Source: 13-2-20CM-68-14 sp051955535
GTDB taxonomy: Bacteria > Actinomycetota > Thermoleophilia > Gaiellales > Gaiellaceae
Length of the DNA: 64,000 nt
NCBI GenBank assembly: GCA_051955535.1
Contig: JBQCGP010000047.1
Span: forward strand, 70,897-134,896
Reading direction: 5' to 3'
The translations under genes were made by a program, and so were the position numbers. Position 1 is the first letter of the stretch. Each line of letters opens with the position of its first letter. Positions 7,583-16,207 of this stretch are shown piece by piece. Under the pieces are notes generated by a model that was not told where the DNA came from, made no database searches, and was given only the letters and a program-made list of their open reading frames with translations.

Positions 7583-7651
7583 TGCCTCATCCAGCAATAC
7601 ATGCCGGCTTCTGGCCCGCGAGCTCGGCGGCATCACTCGACGAGGCACTAA
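7579..7651. repeat. Nested inverted-repeat element between glpX and MIP18 gene
   Basis: Perfect 10-bp terminal arms, TTAGTGCCTC (7579-7588) and GAGGCACTAA (7642-7651), enclose 53 bases that hold a second inverted pair, ATGCCG (7601-7606) and CGGCAT (7628-7633). The left arm contains the glpX stop codon, and the element ends ten bases before the next GTG. It could be a REP/MITE-like insertion or an RNA stem controlling read-through. Confidence 0.5.
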
Positions 7652-7660
7652 GCTGGCCGG

Positions 7661-7960
7661 GTGCCTACAAAAGAAGACGTATTCGAAGCGCTGCGGGCCG
7701 TCGAAGACCCGGAGCTCGGCATGGACATCGTCGAGCTCGGCCTCCTCTACGACGTCGAGGTGGACGGGCCGAAGGTGAAGGTGATCCACACGCTCACCTC
7801 GATGGGCTGCCCCGTCGGGCCGATGATCCAGGAGAACGTCGACCAGATCGTTCGCGCGATGCCCGAGGTCGAGGACGTCGAGGTCGAGCTGACCTGGGAC
7901 CCGCCCTGGTCGCCGGAGAAGATGTCCGACGACGCCAAGTTCATTCTTGGCTTCGGTTAA
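7661..7960 (+). CDS. MIP18/DUF59-family iron-sulfur assembly protein (SufT-like)
   Basis: 99 residues, GTG start. The whole protein is a MIP18 (DUF59) domain: EALRAVEDPELGMDIVELGL, then TLTSMGCPVGPM with the conserved cysteine, and VELTWDPPWSPEKM at the end. Members help assemble or deliver iron-sulfur clusters to client proteins, as SufT or PaaD do. No suf genes are adjacent, so the partner is unknown; Fe-S clients in this window include QueG and RlmN. A hairpin follows the stop codon. Confidence 0.88.
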   Translation: MPTKEDVFEALRAVEDPELGMDIVELGLLYDVEVDGPKVKVIHTLTSMGCPVGPMIQENVDQIVRAMPEVEDVEVELTWDPPWSPEKMSDDAKFILGFG

Positions 7961-7988
7961 CCGCGAAAAGTCTGACGATTTTCCGCGG
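7961..7988 (+). terminator. Hairpin after MIP18 gene
   Basis: CCGCGAAAA pairs with TTTTCCGCGG (one bulged C) around a 9-nt loop, starting at the base after the TAA stop. The stem ends in AAAA/TTTT rather than a trailing T-run, so either a terminator or an operator is possible; position favours termination of the upstream operon. Confidence 0.45.
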
Positions 7989-8042
7989 AGCGGGCTTGTC
8001 CGTCGCTGCGCTCGGAAGAAGCAATTGATGTAGAACCCCCCG

Positions 8043-9098
8043 GTGTTTTCGGGCCTGGGCGTTGCGCCGCTCGTCCTGATCTTTCTCGTCGCCGCCGGTG
8101 CGGTCTGGGCGGCGGGCAAGTACCTGTCCGACTCGACGGACGTGATCGACACACGGCTCGGCCTGGGGGAAGCGATCGGGGGCGTCATCCTGCTCGCCAT
8201 CGCGACGAACCTGCCGGAGATCGCGATCACGGCGTCCGCGGCGCTCGCAGGGTCGATCGGGATCGCGGTCGGCAACATCCTGGGCGGCATCGCGATCCAG
8301 ACCGTCGTCCTCGTCGTCCTGGATATCGCGACGGGAAAGAGCGCGGCCCTGACGACGCGCGCCGCATCGCTCGTGCTCGTGCTCGAGGGGTTCCTCGTGG
8401 TCATCGTGCTCGCGATCGTGATCATGGGCGCGCAGCTGCCGCCGTCGCACCTGTTCAGGCACCTCGAGCCCGCGTCGCTGCTGATCGCCGGCTTCTGGGT
8501 CGTCGGCATCTTCCTGATCAGCCGAGCGAGGCGCGGCCTCCCTTGGCACGACACGACCGGGACGGCGCCTCACGCCCAGCCCGAGCCGATGGGCCATGCG
8601 AAAGCCGCCGCCGCGGAGAAGATGAGCCTGCGCCGCGCCGGCACGATCTTCACGGTGGCCGCGGCGGTCACACTGGCCGCCGGCATCCTGCTCGAGCAGA
8701 GCGGCGACGAGATCGCCGGCCACTTGGGCTTGTCGGGCGTCATCTTCGGGGCGACGTTCCTCGCCGCAGCAACCTCGCTTCCGGAGGTCTCCACCGGTAT
8801 CGCCTCGATCCGGCTGGGCGACTACCAGCTCGCCGTCTCTGACATCTTCGGCGGAAACGCCTTCCTGCCCGTGCTCTTCCTGCTGGCGAACCTCCTTTCC
8901 GGCAAGGCCGTGCTCCCGCAGGCACAGCAGACGGACATCTATCTGACCGGGCTTGGAATCGTGCTCACGGTCGTCTACCTGTGGGGTTTGATCACGCGAC
9001 CGCACCGCCAGGTGCTGGGGATGGGCCTCGATTCGCTGACGGTGCTCGTCCTCTACTGCGTCGGCATCGCCGGCCTCATCGCTGTCAGCAACAGCTGA
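8043..9098 (+). CDS. Sodium/calcium exchanger (CaCA superfamily) membrane protein
   Basis: 351 residues, GTG start, about ten hydrophobic segments. The two alpha-repeats of the Ca2+:cation antiporter superfamily are visible: GLGEAIGGVILLAIATNLPE near residue 40 and GVIFGATFLAAATSLPE near 230, each with the ion-binding acidic residue, separated by a hydrophilic loop at about 170-200. It exchanges Na+ or H+ for Ca2+ (or K+) across the cytoplasmic membrane; ion preference cannot be read from sequence. The gene ends 2 bp from the convergent oxidoreductase gene. Confidence 0.88.
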   Translation: MFSGLGVAPLVLIFLVAAGAVWAAGKYLSDSTDVIDTRLGLGEAIGGVILLAIATNLPEIAITASAALAGSIGIAVGNILGGIAIQTVVLVVLDIATGKSAALTTRAASLVLVLEGFLVVIVLAIVIMGAQLPPSHLFRHLEPASLLIAGFWVVGIFLISRARRGLPWHDTTGTAPHAQPEPMGHAKAAAAEKMSLRRAGTIFTVAAAVTLAAGILLEQSGDEIAGHLGLSGVIFGATFLAAATSLPEVSTGIASIRLGDYQLAVSDIFGGNAFLPVLFLLANLLSGKAVLPQAQQTDIYLTGLGIVLTVVYLWGLITRPHRQVLGMGLDSLTVLVLYCVGIAGLIAVSNS

Positions 9099-9100
9099 GG

Positions 9101-10054
9101 CTATCCCGGGATCTCGAGGACGATCTTGCCGAAATGCTCGCTCCGCTCCATGCGCTCGTGCGCGGCCCGAGCGTCCTCGAGCGGGAAGATCTCGTCGATC
9201 ACCGGCCTGGCGCGCCCTGACTTGACGAGCTCGAGCACGCCGGCGAAGTCCTCGCGCGTGCCCATCGTCGAGCCGTAGATCGTCAGCTGCTTCCACCAGA
9301 CGCGATGGAGCTGCGCGGGCGGGTTCGGCCCGCTTGTGGCCCCGCAGACGACGATCCGGCCGCCGGGCTTCGCGACGGCGAGCGAGCGCTTCCAGGGCGC
9401 CTCGCCGACGTGCTCGACGACCACCTCGACGCCGCCGCCGGTTGCCTCCTTGATGGCCGCCGCGACGTCGCCTTCCGCGTGATTGACGACCGCATCCGCG
9501 CCGAGCTCGCGCGCCCGTTCGAGCTTGGCGTCGCTCGACGAGGTAGCGACGACGTTGGCGCCGAGCGCCTTTGCTATCGCCAGTGACGCGAGTGCGACGC
9601 CGCCGCCGATGCCCCACGCGAGCACCCACTCGCCTTCCCGTAGCCCGGCCTTCGTGACCAGCATCCGATAGGCCGTCTCGAAGGTGAGCGGGAACGCCGC
9701 CGCCTCCTCGAACGACATCGCATCCGGGATCGGGTGGACGTACTCCTCGGGCAGCGCGATCAGCTCGGCGTTCGTACCGTCACGGTGCTCGCCCAGCACC
9801 TTCGCGCCGTCGTTCAGCCCGGGGTTGATGACGACCCGCTCGCCGGTGTCGACACGTTCGCCTGCGCCGTCGGAACCGAGGATGAAGGGCTTCGCAACCG
9901 AGGGCCGGCCCATGCGGATCCAGAGGTCGATGCGGTTCAGCGCCGCCGCGCGCAGCCGCACCAGAACCTCGCCGGTTCCGGGGGAAGGGTCCGGTGCGTC
10001 TTCGTAGCGGAGAACCTCGGGTCCCCCGTCCTCGTGAATACGGATCGCCCTCAC
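9101..10054 (-). CDS. Medium-chain dehydrogenase/reductase (quinone oxidoreductase-like)
   Basis: 317 residues from a GTG (VRAIRIHEDGGPEVLRYED). An N-terminal GroES-like domain (LVRLRAAALNRIDLWIRMG) is followed by a Rossmann domain with WGIGGGVALASLAIA as the nucleotide loop. The catalytic zinc cysteine/histidine set of alcohol dehydrogenases is not evident, so a zinc-free NADPH:quinone/enoyl reductase type is more likely. The start faces queG with an 18-bp divergent gap. The substrate is unknown. Confidence 0.85.
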   Translation of the reverse strand: MRAIRIHEDGGPEVLRYEDAPDPSPGTGEVLVRLRAAALNRIDLWIRMGRPSVAKPFILGSDGAGERVDTGERVVINPGLNDGAKVLGEHRDGTNAELIALPEEYVHPIPDAMSFEEAAAFPLTFETAYRMLVTKAGLREGEWVLAWGIGGGVALASLAIAKALGANVVATSSSDAKLERARELGADAVVNHAEGDVAAAIKEATGGGVEVVVEHVGEAPWKRSLAVAKPGGRIVVCGATSGPNPPAQLHRVWWKQLTIYGSTMGTREDFAGVLELVKSGRARPVIDEIFPLEDARAAHERMERSEHFGKIVLEIPG

Positions 10055-10072
10055 GGGTGCACAATCTTCCAC

Positions 10073-10984
10073 ATGAAGGCTGCTGAGCTGGCCCGGCTGG
10101 CTTCTGAGCTCGGCATCGACGTCGTCGGCGCCGCGCCCGCCGAGCCCTACACCGAGACCGAGCGCCACATTCGCGAGCGGCGCGCCGGCGGCCTCTTCGG
10201 GGACATGCGTTTCACGATGGCCCGGCCGGACGTCTCCTGCCATCCCGAGGAGCTGCTGCCGGACGCACGCACGGTCGTCTCGGCGGCGCTTTGCTACTAC
10301 GCCGAGGAGCCGAAGCGCCCTGCGGCTCACGGACGCCTTCCCCGCTACACGTGGTACGACGCGTACGCGGAGCTGCGCAAGAAACTCGACGAGCTCGGCC
10401 GCAGGCTGGGCGGCGACTACCGCGTGCTGGTCGACGAAAACCAGCACGTCGACCGCGAAGCCGCTGCGCGCGCCGGGGTCGGCTTCTACGGAAAGAACAC
10501 GATGCTGATCACGCGCCGATTCGGCTCGTGGGTCGTGCTCGGGACGCTTGTCACCGACCGGGAGCTCGAGACGACACCGCGGCTCGAGCTCGACTGCGGC
10601 GCGTGCACGCTTTGCATCGAGGCGTGCCCCACCGGCGCGCTCGACGACCCGGGCACCCTCGACGCGACGAAGTGCCTCTCGTACTGGACGCAATCGGCAC
10701 GAGAGATGCCACCCGATTACGCGCGGGAGCTAGGCACCCAGGTCTACGGCTGCGACATCTGCCAGGACGTCTGCCCTTGGAACCGAGGGATCGAGAAGCG
10801 TCGAGCCGGACAGCCGCCGCCTCCGGGCGCCGAGCCGCACGTCGACCTCGTCGCCTGGCTCGAGGCCGATCCCGACGAGCTACGCGAGCGTTACCAGCGG
10901 CTGTACGTGCCGCGCAACGACGGGCGCTTCCTGCAGCGGAACGCGCGCATCGCGCTCGAGAACGAACGGCTGGCGGTGCAGTGA
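10073..10984 (+). CDS. queG: Epoxyqueuosine reductase QueG
   Basis: 303 residues, ATG start. This cobalamin- and Fe-S-dependent enzyme performs the last step of queuosine formation in tRNA anticodons, reducing epoxyqueuosine. The two ferredoxin-like [4Fe-4S] motifs are present, CGACTLCIEACPTGAL and CDICQDVCPWN. VDENQHVDREAAARAGVGFYGKN is typical of the family. It is slightly shorter than E. coli QueG at the C-terminus. queA and tgt lie 16 kb downstream, so the late queuosine steps are all encoded in this window. The histidine kinase gene overlaps its stop codon. Confidence 0.93.
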   Translation: MKAAELARLASELGIDVVGAAPAEPYTETERHIRERRAGGLFGDMRFTMARPDVSCHPEELLPDARTVVSAALCYYAEEPKRPAAHGRLPRYTWYDAYAELRKKLDELGRRLGGDYRVLVDENQHVDREAAARAGVGFYGKNTMLITRRFGSWVVLGTLVTDRELETTPRLELDCGACTLCIEACPTGALDDPGTLDATKCLSYWTQSAREMPPDYARELGTQVYGCDICQDVCPWNRGIEKRRAGQPPPPGAEPHVDLVAWLEADPDELRERYQRLYVPRNDGRFLQRNARIALENERLAVQ

Positions 10985-12819
10985 CCACCGAGCTCGAACG
11001 GCTCCGAGCAACCGAGCGGTGGATCGCGTGGGTCCGGCTGGCCGCCGTGCCGTTCGCGGTCGTCGAGGTCGGCTTCCTCAGCACGAACTTCCCCTCCGGC
11101 TACGAGGGCCTGGCCTGGCTCGCGACCGGCCTCCTCGCGCTCGGCGGGATTCTCTTGTACTTCGTCAGTCGCTCGGAGACCTTCGACCGGGCGCCTCACC
11201 GCATCGGCCTGCTCGCGCTCGCGCTCGACACGGTCGTCGTCGCCGCGTTCGTTCTGATCTACCAGTACCAGATCGGCTCGCCGGTCAACCAGCTCTTCTA
11301 CGTTCTGCTCGTCGAGGCCGCCGTCAGGTACGGAATCCGCGGCGGCGTCGGCATGCCGCTGGTGATCGCGCCGCTGCTCGCCCTGGCCGAGTGGTCGCGC
11401 GAGGCGAGGTTCGACAACCCGCCTCACGGCTTCCAGATCGACCACGTCGTGTTTCCGTGGGGCCTGCTGACGGTGACCGGTCTGATCGTCGGCTGGCTCG
11501 TCGACCGGCTCAAGCACGAGAGCGAGGTTTCCCGGGCGCAGGTCGCGGAGGCCGAGTCGCTGCGCGACGAGCTCGGTCGCCGCGTCGACGTGACGGAGGC
11601 GGCGACCCGCTGCGCGAGGGCGCTCAGCTCCTCGCTCGACGTCGACGAGGCGTTCGACGCCTTCATTCGCGAGTTGCGCGGGCTCGTCCCCTTCGACCGG
11701 ATGGCGATCGTCCTCGAGGAGGGCGGTGCCGCCCGGGTGATGGCGGTGGCAGGCATCGGCGCAGACGTCGTCTTCACCCGAGGCACGCGCGCGCCGGTCG
11801 GCGAGACGGTCCTCGGAGAGATCATGCGAAACGGCCAGCCGGTCTACCGCGAGGACATGAGCGACCGGAGATATGCGGAGGAGGACGAGTTCGTCGACCT
11901 CGGCCTGCGCTGCCGGATCGCGGCTCCGCTTCTCCAGGGGCCGCGCGCGATCGGGATGATTTCGCTCGTCCGCCGGGAGGCGAATGCGTTCACGAAGCAG
12001 GAGCTCGAGCTTGTCGGGCTACTCGGCCGTCTGGTTGCCAGCGCGGTCCAGAACATCCGCGCTTACGAGGCCGAGCGCAGCACCGTCGAGGAGCTGCGAA
12101 AGCTCTCGGCTCTTCGGGCCGACTTCGTATCACTCGTCTCCCACGAGCTGCGCGCGCCGATGGCCTCCGTGGTCGGCTCGGCGCAGACGCTCCGCCAGCG
12201 CTGGCGCGAGCTGACCCCTGATCAGCGCGAGTCGTTTCTGGCCCTGATCAGCAGCGAGACCGAGCGGCTGGCGGCGCTCGTCGCCGATGTGCTCGATACC
12301 TCCCGGATCGAGGCCGGCACCTTCACCTACCGGTTCGGGGACGTCGACCTCGGCGCGCTCGTTCGCGACTCGGTCGCCGGCGTCGAGCTCACGCAGGACG
12401 AGGTACGCGTCACCGCCGACATCCTCGGCGAGTTGCCGCACGTGCGCGGCGACCGCGACCGCCTTCAGCAGGTGCTGACGAACCTGCTCGAGAACGCGGT
12501 CAAGTACTCGCCGGCCGGGGAGGAGGTCAGCGTCAGCGCCTACCAGCAGGACTCGCGCGTCCGCATCGAGGTCGCGGACCACGGGCCCGGCGTGCCGGCC
12601 GACCAGCGCGGCCTGATCTTCGAGAAGTTCGGGCGCGCCATGGCGGCAGGGTCGCCGGGCACGCCTGGGACCGGGCTCGGCCTCTTCATCGCCCGCTCGA
12701 TCGCCGAGGCGCATGGCGGCTCGCTCGAGCTCTCGCCCAACCGCCTTCCCGGTGCGACGTTCGTGCTGACGCTCCCGGTCGAGAGCGTCAGCTCGCCGAA
12801 GGCACCCGCACTCGGTTGA
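10981..12819 (+). CDS. Membrane sensor histidine kinase with GAF domain
   Basis: 612 residues; GTG overlaps the queG stop (GTGA). Order: five or six membrane segments (about 10-170), a short coiled coil, a GAF domain (about 215-360), a HisKA phosphoacceptor helix with SHELRAP near residue 387, and an HATPase domain with NLLENAVKYSP, DHGPGVP and GTGLGLFIARSIAEAHGG. The N-terminal membrane region resembles MASE-type sensor modules. No response regulator is adjacent, so it is an orphan kinase. Its 3' end overlaps the convergent pafBC gene by 32 bp. The signal is unknown. Confidence 0.9.
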   Translation: MTTELERLRATERWIAWVRLAAVPFAVVEVGFLSTNFPSGYEGLAWLATGLLALGGILLYFVSRSETFDRAPHRIGLLALALDTVVVAAFVLIYQYQIGSPVNQLFYVLLVEAAVRYGIRGGVGMPLVIAPLLALAEWSREARFDNPPHGFQIDHVVFPWGLLTVTGLIVGWLVDRLKHESEVSRAQVAEAESLRDELGRRVDVTEAATRCARALSSSLDVDEAFDAFIRELRGLVPFDRMAIVLEEGGAARVMAVAGIGADVVFTRGTRAPVGETVLGEIMRNGQPVYREDMSDRRYAEEDEFVDLGLRCRIAAPLLQGPRAIGMISLVRREANAFTKQELELVGLLGRLVASAVQNIRAYEAERSTVEELRKLSALRADFVSLVSHELRAPMASVVGSAQTLRQRWRELTPDQRESFLALISSETERLAALVADVLDTSRIEAGTFTYRFGDVDLGALVRDSVAGVELTQDEVRVTADILGELPHVRGDRDRLQQVLTNLLENAVKYSPAGEEVSVSAYQQDSRVRIEVADHGPGVPADQRGLIFEKFGRAMAAGSPGTPGTGLGLFIARSIAEAHGGSLELSPNRLPGATFVLTLPVESVSSPKAPALG

Positions 12820-14809
12820 GCCCGAGCTCCGCGAGCAGGCCGCGTGCCCGCTCGGCGATCCGCTTCCGCAGCTCGGTCGGCTCCAGCACGACTGCCTCGC
12901 CCCTGAACGAGAGGATCTCGCCGATCAACCACTCCTCCCCGCCGACCGGCACCTCCTCGATCGCAGACCCATCCTTGAGCGCCCGGGCGGTGCCGCGTTC
13001 CAGGCGCCAGCGCGCCACCTCCGGCGAGTACCAAATGTGCACCGGCCTGGCATCCCGGAGTCCGCGCGGCTCGAACTCGTCACGGGGCTCGAAGCGCTCG
13101 TCGAGCAGCCGCGCACTCCGCATGCGGTCGAGCCGGAACGAGCGCTCGGCGTCCCTCGTTCGGTCCCACGTGTGCACGTACCAGAACGGCAGGCGGCGCT
13201 CCATGGAGTACGGCTCGACGAGGTGCCCCGAGGTCGTTTCCTCGCCCTCCTTGAGGTAGTCGAGCTCGACGAGCCGCCGTTCGCGGATTCCCTGGGTCAG
13301 TGTCGCCACGAGCCCCTCCTCGGCCTCGCCGACGTGCGGCGCGGGCGTCTGCGCGAGGTCGAACTCGCCGAACGTCTCCTCGAGCTTGCGGCGGACGCGG
13401 TCGAGCGGCGTGCGCGCGTCGGCAGCGATCATCGGGCCGACGAACTCGAGCGCGAGCCGGATCGCCCGCGCCTCGAGCGGGGTCAACCGGGGCGGTGCGC
13501 GGAAGGTGTCTCCGAAGAGCTCCTTGTCGACGCGCACCTGCCCGTTTTCGAGCTGGGCGTAGATGGCGTAGCAGCCGCCTCCGAAGTTGATGAGGTTGAG
13601 CAGCGAGAGGTGCTCCTCGAGCTCGTCGGACGGGATGTGGAAGCGGTCGATGAGATCCTGGGCCGGGACCGTCGCTTCGCCTTCGTCGCCGGCACGATCG
13701 AGCAGGTAGGCGAGCAAGGCCTGGAGCACCGCGAAGCGTTCCGGCGCGACCGGTCCCGCGACCCGTTCGAGCGCGTCGCCTTCGCGCAGCTTCGCCTCGG
13801 CGGCCGGCTGCGGGGGTTGCCCTTCGTGCCGGTCGCGGACGAGGCGGAGCGCCCGAGCAACCTCGCGCCGGAGCTCCGGCGGCGCGACCGGCGTGGCGCG
13901 ACCGTCCTGGCGGACGATCCACGACGCGAGCTGGCCTGCGCTCGAGTATCCGGTCGCGAACACGCCGTCCTCGACGTCGCCGTGGGCGCCGTACGTGCGC
14001 TCGACCCACCAGGCGGTGTCGTCGCCGACCTCGATCTTCGCTTCGGCGACGAGATCGCCGATCTGCCAGGGCGGCCGGTCGCGGTAGCGCTCGATCTCGA
14101 AGTCCGCCGGCACGCGGAAGTCGCGCTCGCGGCGGGTTGCGAACTTGATGTCGCCGCGGATGCGCGAAACCCTGAACGTGCGGATGTCCTCGCGCACCAG
14201 GTCCTGGCCGACGACGTACCAGGCGCCGTTGTCCTGGAACAGCGCGTAGGGATTGAGGCTCCGCTCCTCCTCGGAGTCGCGTGAGATCGACCAGTAGTTG
14301 AACTTCACCGTGCGCTGCTTCGAGATCGCGCCTTCGAGCTTGCCGAGCCGGCCGGCGAGCTCCGCCGAGTACTCGGGGTCGAGCACCTCCACCCGCAGCG
14401 CGGTCTCGGTGGGCGCCTCCGCAAAGCCGGGCCGGCCGAGGGCGAGGTTCTGGAGCGCGAGTCGGAGCGGCTCGGCGTACGCGAACTTGCCCTCGAGCAG
14501 GTAGAGCGCGGTCTGGAGCGCCGCGAGCTCGTCGTCCTTGAGGTCGAGCTGCGGCAGGAAGTACGCCTCGGAGCGCATCGTGTAGAGCTCCTCGCCGGTG
14601 TACTCGTCTCGCTGGGACTGGAGCGGCACGCCGAGGGCGATCAGCTCCGCGCGGTCGGAGTAGAACCGCCGCGCGAACGCCTCGTCCGACATCTCCTGGT
14701 AGCCCTCGACGTTCCCCTTGATGTCGCGGGCGGTCACCGCACGCCGTTCCGCCATGAGAAAGGCGACCAGCGAGAGTTGCCGGATCAGCTTGTCTGTGTC
14801 GTGAGACAC
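12788..14809 (-). CDS. pafBC: Fused PafB-PafC WYL-domain transcriptional activator
   Basis: 673 residues from GTG: two homologous halves, each a winged-helix region followed by a WYL domain and a WCX-like extension. The first WYL core reads KFNYWSISRD...RSLNPYALFQ, the second VELDYLKEGEE...EPYSMERRLPFWYVHTW. PafB and PafC normally form a heterodimer that activates DNA-damage genes in actinobacteria independently of LexA; naturally fused versions are known, for example in Arthrobacter. Proteasome genes, its usual neighbours, are absent here. Damage signalling probably acts through ligand binding at the WYL domains. Confidence 0.88.
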   Translation of the reverse strand: MSHDTDKLIRQLSLVAFLMAERRAVTARDIKGNVEGYQEMSDEAFARRFYSDRAELIALGVPLQSQRDEYTGEELYTMRSEAYFLPQLDLKDDELAALQTALYLLEGKFAYAEPLRLALQNLALGRPGFAEAPTETALRVEVLDPEYSAELAGRLGKLEGAISKQRTVKFNYWSISRDSEEERSLNPYALFQDNGAWYVVGQDLVREDIRTFRVSRIRGDIKFATRRERDFRVPADFEIERYRDRPPWQIGDLVAEAKIEVGDDTAWWVERTYGAHGDVEDGVFATGYSSAGQLASWIVRQDGRATPVAPPELRREVARALRLVRDRHEGQPPQPAAEAKLREGDALERVAGPVAPERFAVLQALLAYLLDRAGDEGEATVPAQDLIDRFHIPSDELEEHLSLLNLINFGGGCYAIYAQLENGQVRVDKELFGDTFRAPPRLTPLEARAIRLALEFVGPMIAADARTPLDRVRRKLEETFGEFDLAQTPAPHVGEAEEGLVATLTQGIRERRLVELDYLKEGEETTSGHLVEPYSMERRLPFWYVHTWDRTRDAERSFRLDRMRSARLLDERFEPRDEFEPRGLRDARPVHIWYSPEVARWRLERGTARALKDGSAIEEVPVGGEEWLIGEILSFRGEAVVLEPTELRKRIAERARGLLAELGLNRVRVPSAS

Positions 14810-14864
14810 GTCCGCGAGGGTATCGCGCGAAGCCTGTGGATAACTCGCGAGTTTCTAGGACTTC

Positions 14865-15353
14865 TCAGGCAGCGACTCGAGAGCGGGTCTCGAGATGCTG
14901 GTGCGACGGGCAGTACTCGCGGTCCGGCAGCGGGGTCCGTTGGCAGGGCTTGCCCTTCCGCGTCGTCGCCCGGCAACGCGAGACGCCGCCGTCGAAGGCG
15001 CCGGCCTCGATCTGCGACTCGATGAACGCACACGCCGCCGAGACCCCCTCGCTGACCGCCCACGCGACCTGAGCCTGCGAGGTGATCGGGAAGTAGCGGC
15101 GGATGTCCTGGAAAAGCGCCCGTTCGGGCTTCGCGAAGTAGAGCGGATCGGTTGCGAGCCGCTCCATCGTCTGCTCGCAGGCGTCGAGCACCTGGCGGCG
15201 ATATTCGAGGCGCGTCTGGGGGTCGACGTAGGGGTCTACGAGATCCTTGATCGAGCGGTAGATCGCCCGCGAATACTGATACATACAGGCCTGGATTTGC
15301 ACCATCCGCTCGTCGGAAATCAGTATCTCGTCCAGCCGATTAACCCCCCGCAA
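14865..15353 (-). CDS. Hypothetical protein with C-terminal zinc-binding Cys/His motif
   Basis: 162 residues from a TTG start; an ATG 16 codons further in is an alternative. The first 110 residues are helical (VQIQACMYQYSRAIYRSIKD...) without a recognised domain. The C-terminus has CRATTRKGKPCQR...YCPSH, a CX9CX10CX2H pattern like small zinc-binding domains of the DUF5763 type. Spacing to flanking genes suggests its own transcript. A DNA- or RNA-binding role is possible, but nothing proves it. Confidence 0.7.
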   Translation of the reverse strand: MRGVNRLDEILISDERMVQIQACMYQYSRAIYRSIKDLVDPYVDPQTRLEYRRQVLDACEQTMERLATDPLYFAKPERALFQDIRRYFPITSQAQVAWAVSEGVSAACAFIESQIEAGAFDGGVSRCRATTRKGKPCQRTPLPDREYCPSHQHLETRSRVAA

Positions 15354-15378
15354 AGCTTTGTTAAGTCCCGATTAATCC

Positions 15379-15399
15379 TCCGGTCAGCATCTCCGACCG
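15379..15399. terminator. Short inverted repeat in 125-bp gap
   Basis: CCGGTC and GACCGG form a 6-bp stem around a 9-nt loop. The gap also holds a weaker AACAG/CTGTT pair. It lies downstream of the SPOR-like gene on the minus strand and upstream of the zinc-motif gene, so it may terminate the former. No T-run is present. Confidence 0.25.
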
Positions 15400-15478
15400 G
15401 GAGAAGCTTAAACAGTTTTGGGCCTGTTACAAAGTCGCGCCCCGAGTTGCCTTGTGAGGAAACGCGCGAGCGCTGGGA

Positions 15479-16204
15479 CTAGGGCGTGATCTGCTGCGGA
15501 TAGGCGCGCGGATATCCGTGCGAGCGGGCGGTCGTCGCACCGGTGTTCGCGTCGTCGAACGAGCTGTAGATCCCGGTGAAGAGCAGGTAGTACCCGGGAT
15601 GGAGGCTCGCGAATTGCGACGAGTCGATGATTCCGACGCTCTGCAGGCCGCCGTGGATCGCGGCACGCGCCTGGGCGAGCGCGAACGAACGGCCGTTCTT
15701 CGTCGGCAGTGCCTGGAGAACCACCGTCCAGCCGCTGCGGCCGGCCGGCCACGCCTTCAGGGTCAGCGGCGCCGCAGGGACCGCGCTCGGCGCGGGCGGC
15801 TGCGTGCCGGTCTGGGCCGGGACGGTCGTCGTCGAGGTCGGCGTGAGGCTCGTTCCGAGCGGCGCCGTTGTCACGGGCAGGGCCCCGATTGGGCTGGTGC
15901 CGGTCACGTAGCCGGCGCGCTGCTCGTCGTGCGAGACGAAGGCGGCGGCGCCGAGACCCGCGAGCGCCGCGATCACGAGGGCCAGGAGGGAAGGCCAGAC
16001 CCAGTCACCCGGGTACCAGCCGAGCCGGCGCCGCCACCCTTGGCTCAGCCTTGGGATCACACCCGTTGCCTCGGTCGGGAGCCGTAGCCCGCATTCGAGG
16101 CAGTACTCCTGGTCGGGCTCGTATGGCGTTCCGCACCGGGGGCACTCCTGCGTCCCGAGTGCGTGGGCGTCCTGCGGATCGGCGGGCGGGGGAAAGACGC
16201 TCAC
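15479..16204 (-). CDS. Zinc-ribbon membrane protein with C-terminal SPOR-like domain
   Basis: 241 residues, GTG start. An N-terminal zinc ribbon (CPRCG...CLECG, about 21-38) is followed by a membrane segment (about 68-90), a Pro/Thr-rich linker (about 100-150) and a C-terminal region (PGYYLLFTGIYSSFDDANTGATTARSHG) that looks like a SPOR fold, a domain that binds denuded peptidoglycan at division sites. The topology would put the ribbon in the cytosol and SPOR outside. It starts 3 bp downstream of a second zinc-ribbon gene, so the two are probably one operon. The function is inferred only. Confidence 0.72.
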   Translation of the reverse strand: MSVFPPPADPQDAHALGTQECPRCGTPYEPDQEYCLECGLRLPTEATGVIPRLSQGWRRRLGWYPGDWVWPSLLALVIAALAGLGAAAFVSHDEQRAGYVTGTSPIGALPVTTAPLGTSLTPTSTTTVPAQTGTQPPAPSAVPAAPLTLKAWPAGRSGWTVVLQALPTKNGRSFALAQARAAIHGGLQSVGIIDSSQFASLHPGYYLLFTGIYSSFDDANTGATTARSHGYPRAYPQQITP

Positions 16205-16207
16205 CGC

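Noticed and set aside
5646..8554. Very long antisense reading frames opposite 2PGK, glpX and the exchanger gene
   Set aside because: Long open frames are expected opposite high-GC coding DNA. Translations are Arg/Asp/His-rich and lack any domain.
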